DNA of 6,760 bases from Pseudomonadota bacterium (GCA_023445705.1 JAEXKM010000175.1:1-6760), one strand, 5' to 3'; shown: positions 1-6,295, counted from the stretch's first letter. Notes: generated by a model not told the origin, from the sequence alone. Program-made: numbers and translations.

Positions 1-30
1 TCGGCCGCAGGCCGAAGACCGGGACCCATA
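1..30 (-). repeat. REP-like palindromic element, copy 1, cut by the window edge
   Basis: Read on the minus strand from position 30, this begins TATGGGTCCCGG, identical to the first 12 bases of the copy at 88-129. It continues into a self-complementary apical stem, TCGGCC-TGC-GGCCGA. The closing arm (expected CCGGGATGAC-like) lies outside the window. Copies 1 and 2 face each other as an inverted pair, like paired REP/BIME elements of bacterial intergenic DNA. The element lies downstream of the leftward DUF35 gene. Being a repeat family is inferred from the two copies here; genome copy number is not known. Confidence 0.6.
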
Positions 31-87
31 AGCACTGATCAATCAGGACATGGCGAGACTCGCGCTCAGTTCCGATACGCCGGCGCG

Positions 88-129
88 TATGGGTCCCGGA
101 CAGTCGCTTCGCGACTTCCGGGATGACAC
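88..129 (+). repeat. REP-like palindromic element, copy 2, complete hairpin
   Basis: The sequence folds into an almost perfect hairpin. The outer arms TCCCGGA (94-100) and TCCGGGA (117-123) pair, then AGTCGC (102-107) pairs with GCGACT (111-116) around a TTC loop, with one bulged C at 101. The flanks TATGGG on the left and TGACAC on the right look like conserved edges. It pairs with copy 1 through a 12-bp inverted repeat (19-30 against 88-99). There is no T-tract on either side, so it is a poor intrinsic terminator. It may stabilise or trim the 3' end of the leftward mRNA, but that is inference. Confidence 0.7.
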
Positions 130-162
130 CAAGGACAAGCCTCCTCGGTCATATGCGATCTG

Positions 163-185
163 TCCCTCCCCACGAGGGGGAGGGA
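163..185. repeat. GC-rich hairpin abutting the DUF35 stop codon
   Basis: TCCCTCCCC (163-171) pairs perfectly with GGGGAGGGA (177-185) across a five-base loop. The hairpin starts five bases past the stop of the leftward DUF35 gene, where a transcription terminator or mRNA 3' end would be expected. No T-run follows on the minus strand, so it is not a canonical rho-independent terminator. C-rich/G-rich hairpins like this are frequent between genes in GC-rich Proteobacteria. A terminator or 3'-end protection role is only possible. Confidence 0.5.
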
Positions 186-190
186 AAGGC

Positions 191-607
191 TTAGACCGGG
201 ACGAAGACCGGGACCGGCGGGCCGTTCTCGGTGGGCTGGAACTGCACCTTGACCTTCTGGCCGATGGAGAGCGCGTCAGGCGACACGCCCAGGAAGTTGG
301 TGAGCACCGCCGGGCCTTCGTTCAGGGTCACGTAGCCGATGGCATACGGGCCCGAGGGCGAGCGGCGCATGACGCTGTAGGCATAGATCACGCCTTCGCC
401 GGGGCTCTCTTCCCATTCGGTCTTCTCGGAGAAGCAGAACGGGCAGAGGGCGCGCGGATACCAGTGCGCCTGGCCGCAGTCGTTGCAGCGCTTGATCAGG
501 AACTTGCCTTCGGCGGCGGCGTCCCAGAAGGGCTTGCTCTCGATCGTCACGGCCGGAGCCGGGATCTGGCGGGTCATCACCTCGGGGCGATCTTGGACGT
601 CGGTCAT
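191..607 (-). CDS. DUF35 zinc-ribbon/OB-fold protein, partner of the thiolase-fold gene
   Basis: 138 aa, a normal length for the family. An N-terminal helix (about 23-38, with FWDAAAEGKF) leads into a rubredoxin-like zinc ribbon with C41-x2-C44 and C55-x2-C58. An OB-fold follows over about residues 70-136. DUF35 proteins bind acyl-CoA and form complexes with thiolase-superfamily enzymes, for example the ChsH2 DUF35 domain with Ltp2 in steroid degradation and the archaeal thiolase/HMG-CoA synthase complex. The gene starts two bases after the stop of the thiolase-fold gene. Its ribosome binding site GGGAGG lies inside the last codons of that gene, so the two are probably translationally coupled and made in matched amounts. 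Met11 is an alternative start, but the first ATG has the well-placed binding site. All four zinc-binding cysteines are intact. No catalytic activity of its own is expected; it probably channels or positions the acyl-CoA for the partner enzyme. Confidence 0.92.
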   Translation of the reverse strand: MTDVQDRPEVMTRQIPAPAVTIESKPFWDAAAEGKFLIKRCNDCGQAHWYPRALCPFCFSEKTEWEESPGEGVIYAYSVMRRSPSGPYAIGYVTLNEGPAVLTNFLGVSPDALSIGQKVKVQFQPTENGPPVPVFVPV

Positions 608-609
608 TC

Positions 610-1794
610 TTAGGCCTCCCGTTCCATGATGAGGGTCGCCGCGCCGTGACGGGTGCCGAGCGAACCGCCCGTGCCGTGGGCCAGCGCGATGTCGCAGTTG
701 GGGACCTGCACCTTCGGATGGGCTTCGCCGCGGAGCTGGCGCACCGCCTCGATGACCTTGGTGATGCCGCCGCGGTTGGTCGGGTGGTTGTTGCAGAGCC
801 CGCCGCCGTCGGTGTTGAAGGGCAGCTTGCCCACGCCAGAGATCAGGTTGCCGTCGGCGACGAACTTGCCGCCCTGGCCCTTTTCGCAGAAGCCCAGGTC
901 TTCAAGCTGCATCAGCACAGTGATGGTGAAGCTGTCGTAGATCGAGGCGTACTTGATGTCGGACGGCTTCACGCCGGCCTCGTCGAACGCGATCGGCCCG
1001 GACCAGACCGCGCCCGAGTGGGTGAGGTCGAGGCCGCGGCCGCCCTGCGGGCCCTTGGGCGACTCGCCGGCGCCCATCACCTTGACTTTCGGCCGCTTCA
1101 GGCTCCTGGCCACTTCGGGCGAGGTGACGATCAGCGCGCCGCCGCCATCGGTGACGACGCAGCAGTCCAGCAGGTGCAGCGGATCGGAGATCATCCGCGA
1201 ATTCACCACGTCCTCGACCGTCACCACGTCCTTCAGGAAGGCGTTGGGGTTGTACTGGGCGTGGTGGCTGGCGGCGACCTTGATCCAGGCAAGCTGCTCG
1301 GAGGTGGTGCCGTACTCGTACATGTGGCGCATGGCGCACATGCCGTAGGTGTTGTGGGTGGTGCCGCCGTAGATGTTCTCATAGCCGGCCTCGGGCGGGC
1401 CGTCGGTCAGCTGGCCGGGCTTGCCGGCGCCGCCGCCGAAGAACTTGTTCTGGCGCGGACGGCCGGCGAGGGTCACCAGGGCGACCGAGCACTTGCCTTC
1501 GGCGATGGCCTGGGCCGCGTGGCCGACGTGAAGCAGGTAGGACGAGCCGCCGGTTTCGGTGGAGTCCATGTGGCGGACGTTCTTTAGGCCCATATAGTCG
1601 ACCATCGACATGGCGCCGAAGCCTGGCGCGTCGCCGGCGCAGAAGTAGCCGTCGATGTCGTCCTTGGTCAGGCCAGCGTCCTCGAGCGCGCCCTTGGCGC
1701 ATTCGGCGTGAAGCTGCGGGGTGGACTTGTCGGGCGCGTCGCGGAGCGGATGCTCGTACGCCCCCATAATGTAGGCCTTGCCTTTTATGCTCAT
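610..1794 (-). CDS. Thiolase-superfamily (SCP2/Ltp2-like) protein, probably not a true thiolase
   Basis: 394 aa, the usual length of SCP2-type thiolase-fold proteins, with no signal peptide or membrane segment, so cytosolic. The N-terminal half holds the segment where thiolases carry the nucleophilic Cys. Here it reads DSTETGGSS (77-85), with no cysteine; by eye, the Cys position falls at Glu80. The C-terminal half has YDSFT (286-290), where SCP2 thiolases have HDxFT, followed by LEDLGFCEKG (298-307). Then come NTDGGG (327-332), NNHP (335-338, His337 matching the GHP histidine) and HGTGG (373-377). Tyr in place of His in that motif, loss of the nucleophile and a coupled DUF35 gene resemble Ltp2-type acyl-CoA retro-aldolases, which cleave a beta-hydroxyacyl-CoA without thiolysis. 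The fold is clear. The aldolase reaction and any sterol-like substrate are inference. SD-like GGGG precedes the ATG by six bases. The upstream ligase gene is 169 bp away across a palindromic repeat. Confidence 0.9.
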   Translation of the reverse strand: MSIKGKAYIMGAYEHPLRDAPDKSTPQLHAECAKGALEDAGLTKDDIDGYFCAGDAPGFGAMSMVDYMGLKNVRHMDSTETGGSSYLLHVGHAAQAIAEGKCSVALVTLAGRPRQNKFFGGGAGKPGQLTDGPPEAGYENIYGGTTHNTYGMCAMRHMYEYGTTSEQLAWIKVAASHHAQYNPNAFLKDVVTVEDVVNSRMISDPLHLLDCCVVTDGGGALIVTSPEVARSLKRPKVKVMGAGESPKGPQGGRGLDLTHSGAVWSGPIAFDEAGVKPSDIKYASIYDSFTITVLMQLEDLGFCEKGQGGKFVADGNLISGVGKLPFNTDGGGLCNNHPTNRGGITKVIEAVRQLRGEAHPKVQVPNCDIALAHGTGGSLGTRHGAATLIMEREA

Positions 1795-1863
1795 GCGTTT
1801 CCCCGGAAATTATCTTTGAAGAATGGCTCTCGCTTATCGCAGCGCAGCATGGAGCGCTAGCCT

Positions 1864-1953
1864 CCTCTCCCCTGGGAGGGGAGAGGTCGGGTGAGGGGCC
1901 GGGCGCGGCCGCGCCCACCCTCACCCCAGCCCTCTCCCGCCAGCGGGAGAGGG
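1864..1953. repeat. Compound palindromic intergenic repeat (inverted pair, cruciform-capable)
   Basis: Three palindromes lie in a row. The left hairpin pairs 1864-1873 with 1877-1886 (10 bp). The central one pairs GGGTGAGGG (1889-1897) with CCCTCACCC (1918-1926) and encloses a 16-bp perfect palindrome at 1901-1916. The right hairpin pairs 1930-1940 with 1943-1953 (11 bp). The unit CCCTCACCC-spacer-CCTCTCCC hairpin occurs once in each orientation, so this is an inverted pair of a repeat of the kind common between genes in Proteobacteria. It sits 10 bases past the ligase stop (TAG at 1966-1964) and before the thiolase-fold start. It could stabilise the upstream mRNA segment or lower downstream expression; neither is shown. 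No T-tract follows on the minus strand. Confidence 0.75.
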
Positions 1954-1963
1954 AGCGTCGGCG

Positions 1964-3445
1964 CTAGGCCGGCTGCTGCTCTTTCATGGCGGCGATGCGG
2001 GCGTCGCGAAGGGCGGTGCGTCGCACCTTGCCGGCGTCGTCGCGCAGCGGCTCATCGACGAACTCGTAGCTGCGGGGCTGCTTGTAGGTGACCAGCTTGC
2101 CGGCCAGGTGCGCCCGCAGCGAGGCCTCATCCCGCGAGCTCTTCGTCTGCACGATCGCGTGAATGCTATTGCCGAGGTCGTCGTCGGGGAGGCCGATGAC
2201 CGCGCAGGACTGCACCTCGGGGTGCTCTTCCAGCGCCGCCTCGATCTCGGCCGGATAGACGTTGGAGCCGCCGACCAGGATCATGTCCGTCCGGCGGTCT
2301 GCCAGGTAGAGGTAGCCGTCCTCGTCGAACCAGCCGATGTCGCCGAGGGATTCCCAGCCGCCTTCGAGGGTCTTGGCCGTGGCGCCGACGTATTTGTACG
2401 AGGGCGGAGCGCCCTCTGGCCGGCGCATGTAGATTTCGCCGACCTCGCCGGCCGGCAGGAACGAGCCGTCCTCGCCGACGGCGACCATCTCGCCGACCGT
2501 GACCTTGCCCACCGAGCCGCGGTGCTCCAGCCACTCCGCGCCGGTGATGGTGGTGACGGCCTGGGCTTCGGTGCCGGCATAGAGTTCGAGCACGGTCTCC
2601 GGGCCGACCCAGTGGATGAACGCCTCCTTCAGCCAGGCCGGGCAGGGGGCGGCCAGGTGCCAGAGCGCCTCGAGCGACGAGAGGTCGTAGCGACTGCGAA
2701 CCTCCTCGGGCAGGTGCCAGATCCGGTTCATCATGGTCGGGACGAGGTAGACCCAGCTGGCCTTGTGCTTCTCGATGGTCGCCAGGACGTTCTCGGCGTC
2801 GAAGCGCGGCAGCAGCACCATGTGGGCGCCGACGCTGAAGGCCGACATCATCATGCCGAAGCCGGCGTTGTGATAGAGCGGGGCGGGCAGGATCGCCACC
2901 GAGCTCGGCTTCAGCCGCCAACCGCCGACCTCGGGCGTTTCCTTGGCGGTTTCGCCCTTCTGGCCGGCGAGGATCAGCTTCGGCCGGCCCGTTGAGCCGC
3001 CGCTGGTGGGGGCCTTGGATACCGGGGCGGTGGCGTCGGGCAGGTCGCTGTCGTCGTCGGACAGGGCCAGCAGGTCGCTCACCGACAACAGCGGCCGGTC
3101 GATCTCGTGCTCGAACTGAGCGATCACCAGCGGGGTGTTGGCCAGTTCCATGATCGCCTCGAGCTCGCCCTTGGGCAGGCGGAAGGACACCGGTTGGGGC
3201 GTGGCGCCCAGCTTCCAGATGCCCCAGCAGGCGAGGGCGAAGTCGGTGGAGTTCGGAAGGCCCAGGGTGACCAGGTCGCCGAACTTCACACCCTTGGCGG
3301 CCAGGCCGCGGGCGACGCGGTTGGAAAGCCGGTGGAACTGTTCGTAGGTCAGGGTCACATCGCCGCAGCTCACCGCGGGCGCATCGGGTTTCAGTTCGGC
3401 GAGCTGCTTGAGCTTGGCGCCGAGCGAGATCATCTCGTCTGGCAT
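1964..3445 (-). CDS. AMP-dependent acyl-CoA ligase (adenylate-forming), bile-acid-CoA-ligase-like
   Basis: 493 aa ANL-superfamily enzyme. It would convert a carboxylic acid, ATP and CoA into acyl-CoA, AMP and pyrophosphate in the cytosol. The P-loop (A3) reads SGGSTGRPK (148-156), a variant of the usual SSGTTGxPK. A4 is PLYHNAG (189-195) with His192, A5 is YAGTEA (289-294), A7 is LGDIGWFDEDGY (367-378) with the ribose-binding Asp369, and A8 is DRRTDMILVGGSNVYPAEIE (383-402). The C-terminal lid carries AGKVRR with Lys473, the likely catalytic lysine. All core residues needed for adenylation are present. The GGSTGRPK loop recalls BaiB-like bacterial bile acid ligases, but that is from memory and the substrate is unknown; bulky cyclic, aromatic or fatty acids are all possible. 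The ATG is preceded by AGGGA at a usual distance. It is the first gene of the leftward block and is divergent from a second ligase 188 bp away. Confidence 0.93.
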   Translation of the reverse strand: MPDEMISLGAKLKQLAELKPDAPAVSCGDVTLTYEQFHRLSNRVARGLAAKGVKFGDLVTLGLPNSTDFALACWGIWKLGATPQPVSFRLPKGELEAIMELANTPLVIAQFEHEIDRPLLSVSDLLALSDDDSDLPDATAPVSKAPTSGGSTGRPKLILAGQKGETAKETPEVGGWRLKPSSVAILPAPLYHNAGFGMMMSAFSVGAHMVLLPRFDAENVLATIEKHKASWVYLVPTMMNRIWHLPEEVRSRYDLSSLEALWHLAAPCPAWLKEAFIHWVGPETVLELYAGTEAQAVTTITGAEWLEHRGSVGKVTVGEMVAVGEDGSFLPAGEVGEIYMRRPEGAPPSYKYVGATAKTLEGGWESLGDIGWFDEDGYLYLADRRTDMILVGGSNVYPAEIEAALEEHPEVQSCAVIGLPDDDLGNSIHAIVQTKSSRDEASLRAHLAGKLVTYKQPRSYEFVDEPLRDDAGKVRRTALRDARIAAMKEQQPA

Positions 3446-3633
3446 GGTCGTCCCTAAAATTGGGTCGGGCTCTGGCGGCCCTTTGGGATTGAATGGGTGT
3501 GCGCCGCCGAAATCTGCAGGCGGGACGCCCGCCAGTTTCCTCTAGGGAACTCATCGAGGGCAAGCGCCGATTGCGGCGGGGCCGGATTCGGGGTTTAGGA
3601 CGTCGTGCAATTGTTTGAACCGGGAGAAGGCCG
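3446..3633. promoter_or_regulatory. Divergent promoter region between two acyl-CoA ligase genes
   Basis: This 188-bp gap must hold the promoters of both blocks, since the genes on either side point away from each other. Two candidate operator-like sites lie mid-gap. One is a perfect hairpin-type repeat, GGCGGG-ACG-CCCGCC (3519-3533). The other is an imperfect palindrome centred on CTAG (TTCC-N5-GGAA, 3537-3549). For the rightward operon, TTGCGG (3571-3576) and TTTAGG (3594-3599) are 17 bp apart, but the match to a sigma-70 promoter is weak. I could not find a convincing promoter for the leftward side. The rightward ribosome binding site is GGGAGAAGG (3622-3630). No regulator gene is present in the window. 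Confidence 0.4.
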
Positions 3634-5181
3634 ATGTCCGTCGAAGAGCTGATGAGCCACGAGTTCGGGACTCTCGCCGATGTCATCAGGGCGCAGGCGG
3701 CCGAGCTGAAGGATAAGCCGGCGCTGATCGACGCCAACCGGATCATCTCCTACGCCGAGCTCGACGAACTGATGGACCGCATCGCCGTGGCCCTGCAGCG
3801 CGACGGCGTCGGCAAGGCGGAGGTGGCGGCGGTCTGCGCCACCACATCGGTCGAATACGGCGCCGCCTTCTTCGGCATCCTGCGCGCCGGCGCGGTGGTC
3901 GCGCCGCTGGCGCCGTCCTCGACACCGGAAAGCCTGGTGATGATGCTGAGCGACTCGGGCGCGAAGGTCTTTTTCCTGGATGCGGGAGTCGCCAAGCAGC
4001 TCGAAGGGGTGGCGGGCCAGATCACCGCGAAACGCGTCGCGCTGGACGGCTCGGACGCCGGCGTCCCGTTCGAGGAGTGGCTGGCGCCCGCCGGCTCCAA
4101 GCCCGCGCCGGTCGAGGTCGATCCGGACCAGGGCTTCAACATCATCTACTCCTCGGGCACGACCGGCGCGCCGAAGGGCATCGTCCAGCCGCACCGCATG
4201 CGCTGGGGTCAGATCCGCCGAGGCGTCTATCCGGCCGACGCGGTGACCGTGGTCTCGACGCCGCTCTATTCGAACACGACCCTGGTCTCGTACCTGCCGA
4301 CCATCTCGAACGGCGGCACGGCGATCCTGATGCCGAAGTTCGACGCCGAGCAGTTCCTGAAGCTGTCGGAGAAGCACAAGGCCACCCACGCCATGCTGGT
4401 GCCGGTGCAGTATCGCCGGATCATGGAGCGGGCGGACTTCGACAGCTACGACCTGTCGTCCTTCCGCCTGAAGTTCTCGACCAGCGCGCCGTTCGCGCCG
4501 GAAGTGAAGGCCGACGTGCTGAAGCGCTGGCCGGGCGGCCTGATCGAGTACTACGGCATGACCGAGGGCGGCGGCTCCTGCTACCTGATCGCCCACGAGC
4601 ATCCGGACAAGCTGCACACGGTCGGCGTGCCGTTGCCGGGCCACGACATCCGCCTGATCGGCGAGGACGGCAAGGAAGTGCCGCAGGGCGAGATCGGCGA
4701 AGTGGTCGGGCGCTCGAGCGCGATGATGGTCGGCTACCACAACCAGCCGGGCAAGACGTCCGAGGCCGAGTGGTACTCGCCCGAGGGCCTGCGCTACATC
4801 CGCACCGGCGATGTCGGCCGCTTCGACGAGGACGGCTTCCTGACGCTCATGGACCGCAAGAAGGACATGATCATCTCAGGCGGCTTCAACATCTATCCGT
4901 CGGACCTCGAGGCCGAGATCGTCAAGCACGAGGCCGTGCTGGAAGCCGCCGTGGTCGGGGTGCCGTCGGAGAAGTGGGGCGAGACGCCCGTCGCCTTCGT
5001 CGCCCTGCGGCCGGGCCAGAAGGTCGGCGCCGAGGAACTGCGCGAATGGGTCAACGCCAAGCTCGGCAAGACCCAGCGCCTGGCCGACCTGATCCTGACG
5101 GACAGCCTGCCGCGCAGCCATATCGGCAAGGTGCTGAAGCGTGACCTGCGTGACTCCTACAAGGGAAAGGCCCTGGCGTGA
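3634..5181 (+). CDS. AMP-dependent acyl-CoA synthetase (class I adenylate-forming)
   Basis: 515 aa ANL-superfamily ligase forming an acyl-CoA from a carboxylic acid, ATP and CoA. The P-loop is YSSGTTGAPKG (172-182), A5 is YYGMTEGGG (306-314), A7 is RTGDVGRFDEDGF (390-402) with Asp393, and A8 is DRKKDMIISGGFNIYPSDLE (407-426). The C-terminal LPRSHIGKVLKR (492-503) supplies the catalytic Lys499. All signature residues are intact. The A4 region reads PLYSNTTL (210-217), with Ser213 where many acyl-CoA and coumarate ligases have His, so its acyl pocket probably differs from that of the divergent ligase. The substrate is not identifiable. It opens a compact rightward operon. A good ribosome binding site (GGGAGAAGG) precedes the ATG, and the stop overlaps the next gene by four bases. 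Its partner ligase shares only motif-level similarity by eye, so a recent tandem duplication looks unlikely. Confidence 0.93.
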   Translation: MSVEELMSHEFGTLADVIRAQAAELKDKPALIDANRIISYAELDELMDRIAVALQRDGVGKAEVAAVCATTSVEYGAAFFGILRAGAVVAPLAPSSTPESLVMMLSDSGAKVFFLDAGVAKQLEGVAGQITAKRVALDGSDAGVPFEEWLAPAGSKPAPVEVDPDQGFNIIYSSGTTGAPKGIVQPHRMRWGQIRRGVYPADAVTVVSTPLYSNTTLVSYLPTISNGGTAILMPKFDAEQFLKLSEKHKATHAMLVPVQYRRIMERADFDSYDLSSFRLKFSTSAPFAPEVKADVLKRWPGGLIEYYGMTEGGGSCYLIAHEHPDKLHTVGVPLPGHDIRLIGEDGKEVPQGEIGEVVGRSSAMMVGYHNQPGKTSEAEWYSPEGLRYIRTGDVGRFDEDGFLTLMDRKKDMIISGGFNIYPSDLEAEIVKHEAVLEAAVVGVPSEKWGETPVAFVALRPGQKVGAEELREWVNAKLGKTQRLADLILTDSLPRSHIGKVLKRDLRDSYKGKALA

Positions 5182-5660
5182 CTCAGATTTCGGTCGCCGA
5201 CCTCTGCGACGAACATGAAGGGGTGATCGAGGTCTGCGAGACCCAGTTCCGCGACTTCGGCGGGCGGACGGCCTTTTCCGGCCCGATCCGCACCGTGCGC
5301 TGCCATGAGGACAACTCGCTGGTGAAGGCCACGCTGGCCGAGCCGGGCGAGGGCTGTGTGCTGGTGGTCGACGGCGGCGGCTCGCTGCACCGGGCCCTGG
5401 TCGGCGACATGCTCGCCGCCGAGGGGGTCAAGAACGGCTGGGCCGGGGTCGTGGTCTATGGCGCGGTCCGCGACATCTCGGTGCTGGGCACGCTGGACAT
5501 CGGGATCAAGGCGCTGGGGACCAACCCGATGCGCAGCGTCAAACGCGGCGAGGGCGTGGTCGACACCCCGGTCGCCTTCGGCGGGCTCGTCTTCCTGCCG
5601 GGCGACATGCTCTTTGCCGACGAGGACGGCGTGGCCGTGCTGGCGGCGGATGAGGGCTGA
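5178..5660 (+). CDS. rraA: RraA-family protein, likely 4-hydroxy-4-methyl-2-oxoglutarate aldolase type
   Basis: 160 aa, the same size as E. coli RraA (about 161 aa). It keeps the family landmarks: FGGR (27-30), VLVVDGGGSLHRAL (61-74), GDMLAAEGVKNGWAG (76-90), VYGAVRD (93-99) and FADEDG (146-151). Members form trimers or hexamers. E. coli RraA inhibits RNase E, whereas related proteins are metal-dependent class II pyruvate aldolases and oxaloacetate decarboxylases. Here Asp77, 20 residues, then Arg98-Asp99 form the D-x20-R-D motif tied to metal and substrate binding; from memory E. coli RraA has Gln at the last position. That favours an enzyme. The GTG start is chosen because it gives a GTGA four-base overlap with the ligase stop, AAGGGAAAGG lies just upstream, and no ATG is in frame before the conserved region. 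Its place between a ligase and a thioesterase suggests a metabolic role, but an RNase E role is not excluded. Confidence 0.88.
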   Translation: MTQISVADLCDEHEGVIEVCETQFRDFGGRTAFSGPIRTVRCHEDNSLVKATLAEPGEGCVLVVDGGGSLHRALVGDMLAAEGVKNGWAGVVVYGAVRDISVLGTLDIGIKALGTNPMRSVKRGEGVVDTPVAFGGLVFLPGDMLFADEDGVAVLAADEG

Positions 5661-5663
5661 GCC

Positions 5664-6104
5664 ATGGCCGACGTCTTCCCGACCAAGAGCGACGACCTCG
5701 TCGGCGACCTCAACGCCATGCAGCAGGGCTACCTGCCCGGCGAGCTCGGCCTGGAGGTGCTGGAAGTCCGCAACGGCTACCTGCGCAGCCAGGTGAAGGT
5801 CGAGCATCGGCACATGGCGCCCAACGGCTTCCTGCACGCCGCCAGCCTGATCGCGCTGCTGGACTCGGCGGCGGGCTATGGTTGCCGCACGTCTCTTCCA
5901 GAGGGCGCGGTCGGCTTCACGACCATCGAGCTGAAGAGCAATTTCCTTGGCACCGCGAGGATCGGCGACACCGTGCTTTGCGAGGCCAATCTGGTCCACG
6001 GCGGCCGCATGACCCAGGTCTGGGACGCCACCGCGACCCACGCGGAAACCGGCAAGGCGATGGCGCTTTTCCGCTGCACGCAGATGATCCTCTATCCGCG
6101 CTGA
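5664..6104 (+). CDS. PaaI-like hotdog-fold acyl-CoA thioesterase
   Basis: 146 aa, typical of single-hotdog thioesterases that act as dimers or tetramers. The active-site stretch is H50-x3-N54-G55-x2-H58-A59, on the loop leading into the central helix, followed by LLDSAAG (65-71) with the likely catalytic Asp67. The strand TTIELKSNFLG (86-96) matches the conserved PaaI-type segment. Such enzymes hydrolyse acyl-CoA thioesters and in catabolic operons often rescue CoA from dead-end intermediates. The ATG lies three bases after the preceding stop, and GAGGG (5652-5656), inside the last codons of the RraA-family gene, is its ribosome binding site, so translation is probably coupled. It ends the rightward operon. 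A short GGCG-AAA-CGCC hairpin follows at 6111-6121, too small to call a terminator. The exact substrate is unknown; the N-terminal 25 residues look unconserved. Confidence 0.9.
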   Translation: MADVFPTKSDDLVGDLNAMQQGYLPGELGLEVLEVRNGYLRSQVKVEHRHMAPNGFLHAASLIALLDSAAGYGCRTSLPEGAVGFTTIELKSNFLGTARIGDTVLCEANLVHGGRMTQVWDATATHAETGKAMALFRCTQMILYPR

Positions 6105-6124
6105 CAGAAAGGCGAAACGCCCGC

Positions 6125-6153
6125 TTGATCTGTCGTGGCCGGATGAGTAGGTT
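6125..6153 (+). promoter_or_regulatory. Putative sigma-70 promoter of the tRNA-Ser gene
   Basis: TTGATC (6125-6130) and TAGGTT (6148-6153) are separated by 17 bp and would start transcription near 6160, giving a leader of about 45 bases before the tRNA. The -35 box matches the consensus at four of six positions and the -10 at three. The bases after the -10 (CCGCGCC) make a GC-rich discriminator, as seen at stringently controlled stable-RNA promoters. The position, just ahead of a lone tRNA gene, supports the call; no experimental support is available. Confidence 0.5.
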
Positions 6154-6182
6154 CCGCGCCTCGCGCTCAGCGGGCTCCGTCG

Positions 6183-6205
6183 CCGGAGACCCGAAAGACG
6201 TCTCC

Positions 6206-6207
<2 letters not shown>
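6183..6207 (+). other. Leader hairpin overlapping the 5' end of tRNA-Ser
   Basis: CCGGAGAC (6183-6190) is perfectly complementary to GTCTCCGG (6200-6207), with a nine-base loop. The 3' arm includes the first two bases of the mature tRNA (GG at 6206-6207). The hairpin would form in the precursor and compete with the acceptor stem until RNase P cleaves. The sequence TCTCCGGAGA (6201-6210) across the cleavage site is also a perfect 10-bp palindrome. The pairing is directly visible; any role in processing is inference. Confidence 0.55.

Positions 6208-6295
<88 letters not shown>

Noticed and set aside
50..613. A 187-codon plus-strand frame covering the repeat region and the antisense of the DUF35 gene.
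   Set aside because: It runs through two palindromic repeats and opposite an intact zinc-ribbon gene, with no recognisable protein pattern.
646..1587. A 313-codon plus-strand frame opposite the thiolase-fold gene.
   Set aside because: Low-complexity Ala/Val/Gly/Asp composition antisense to a clear family member; no ribosome binding site support.
1809..1814. GATAAT on the minus strand just before the thiolase-fold start, as a -10 promoter box.
   Set aside because: No -35 match lies 16-18 bp upstream, and the start site would leave under ten bases before the ATG, too short for the GGGG binding site.
2166..3746. A 526-codon minus-strand frame overlapping the leftward ligase gene.
   Set aside because: It is an out-of-frame shadow: its protein is Arg/Pro/Gly-rich with no domain pattern, while the overlapping frame encodes a full acyl-CoA ligase.
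3595..4740. A 381-codon minus-strand frame opposite the rightward ligase.
   Set aside because: It is antisense to a complete ligase and is His/Arg/Asp-rich, as expected from GC-rich reverse-frame translation.
6111..6121. GGCG-AAA-CGCC hairpin after the thioesterase gene as an intrinsic terminator.
   Set aside because: The stem has only four pairs and no T-run follows.
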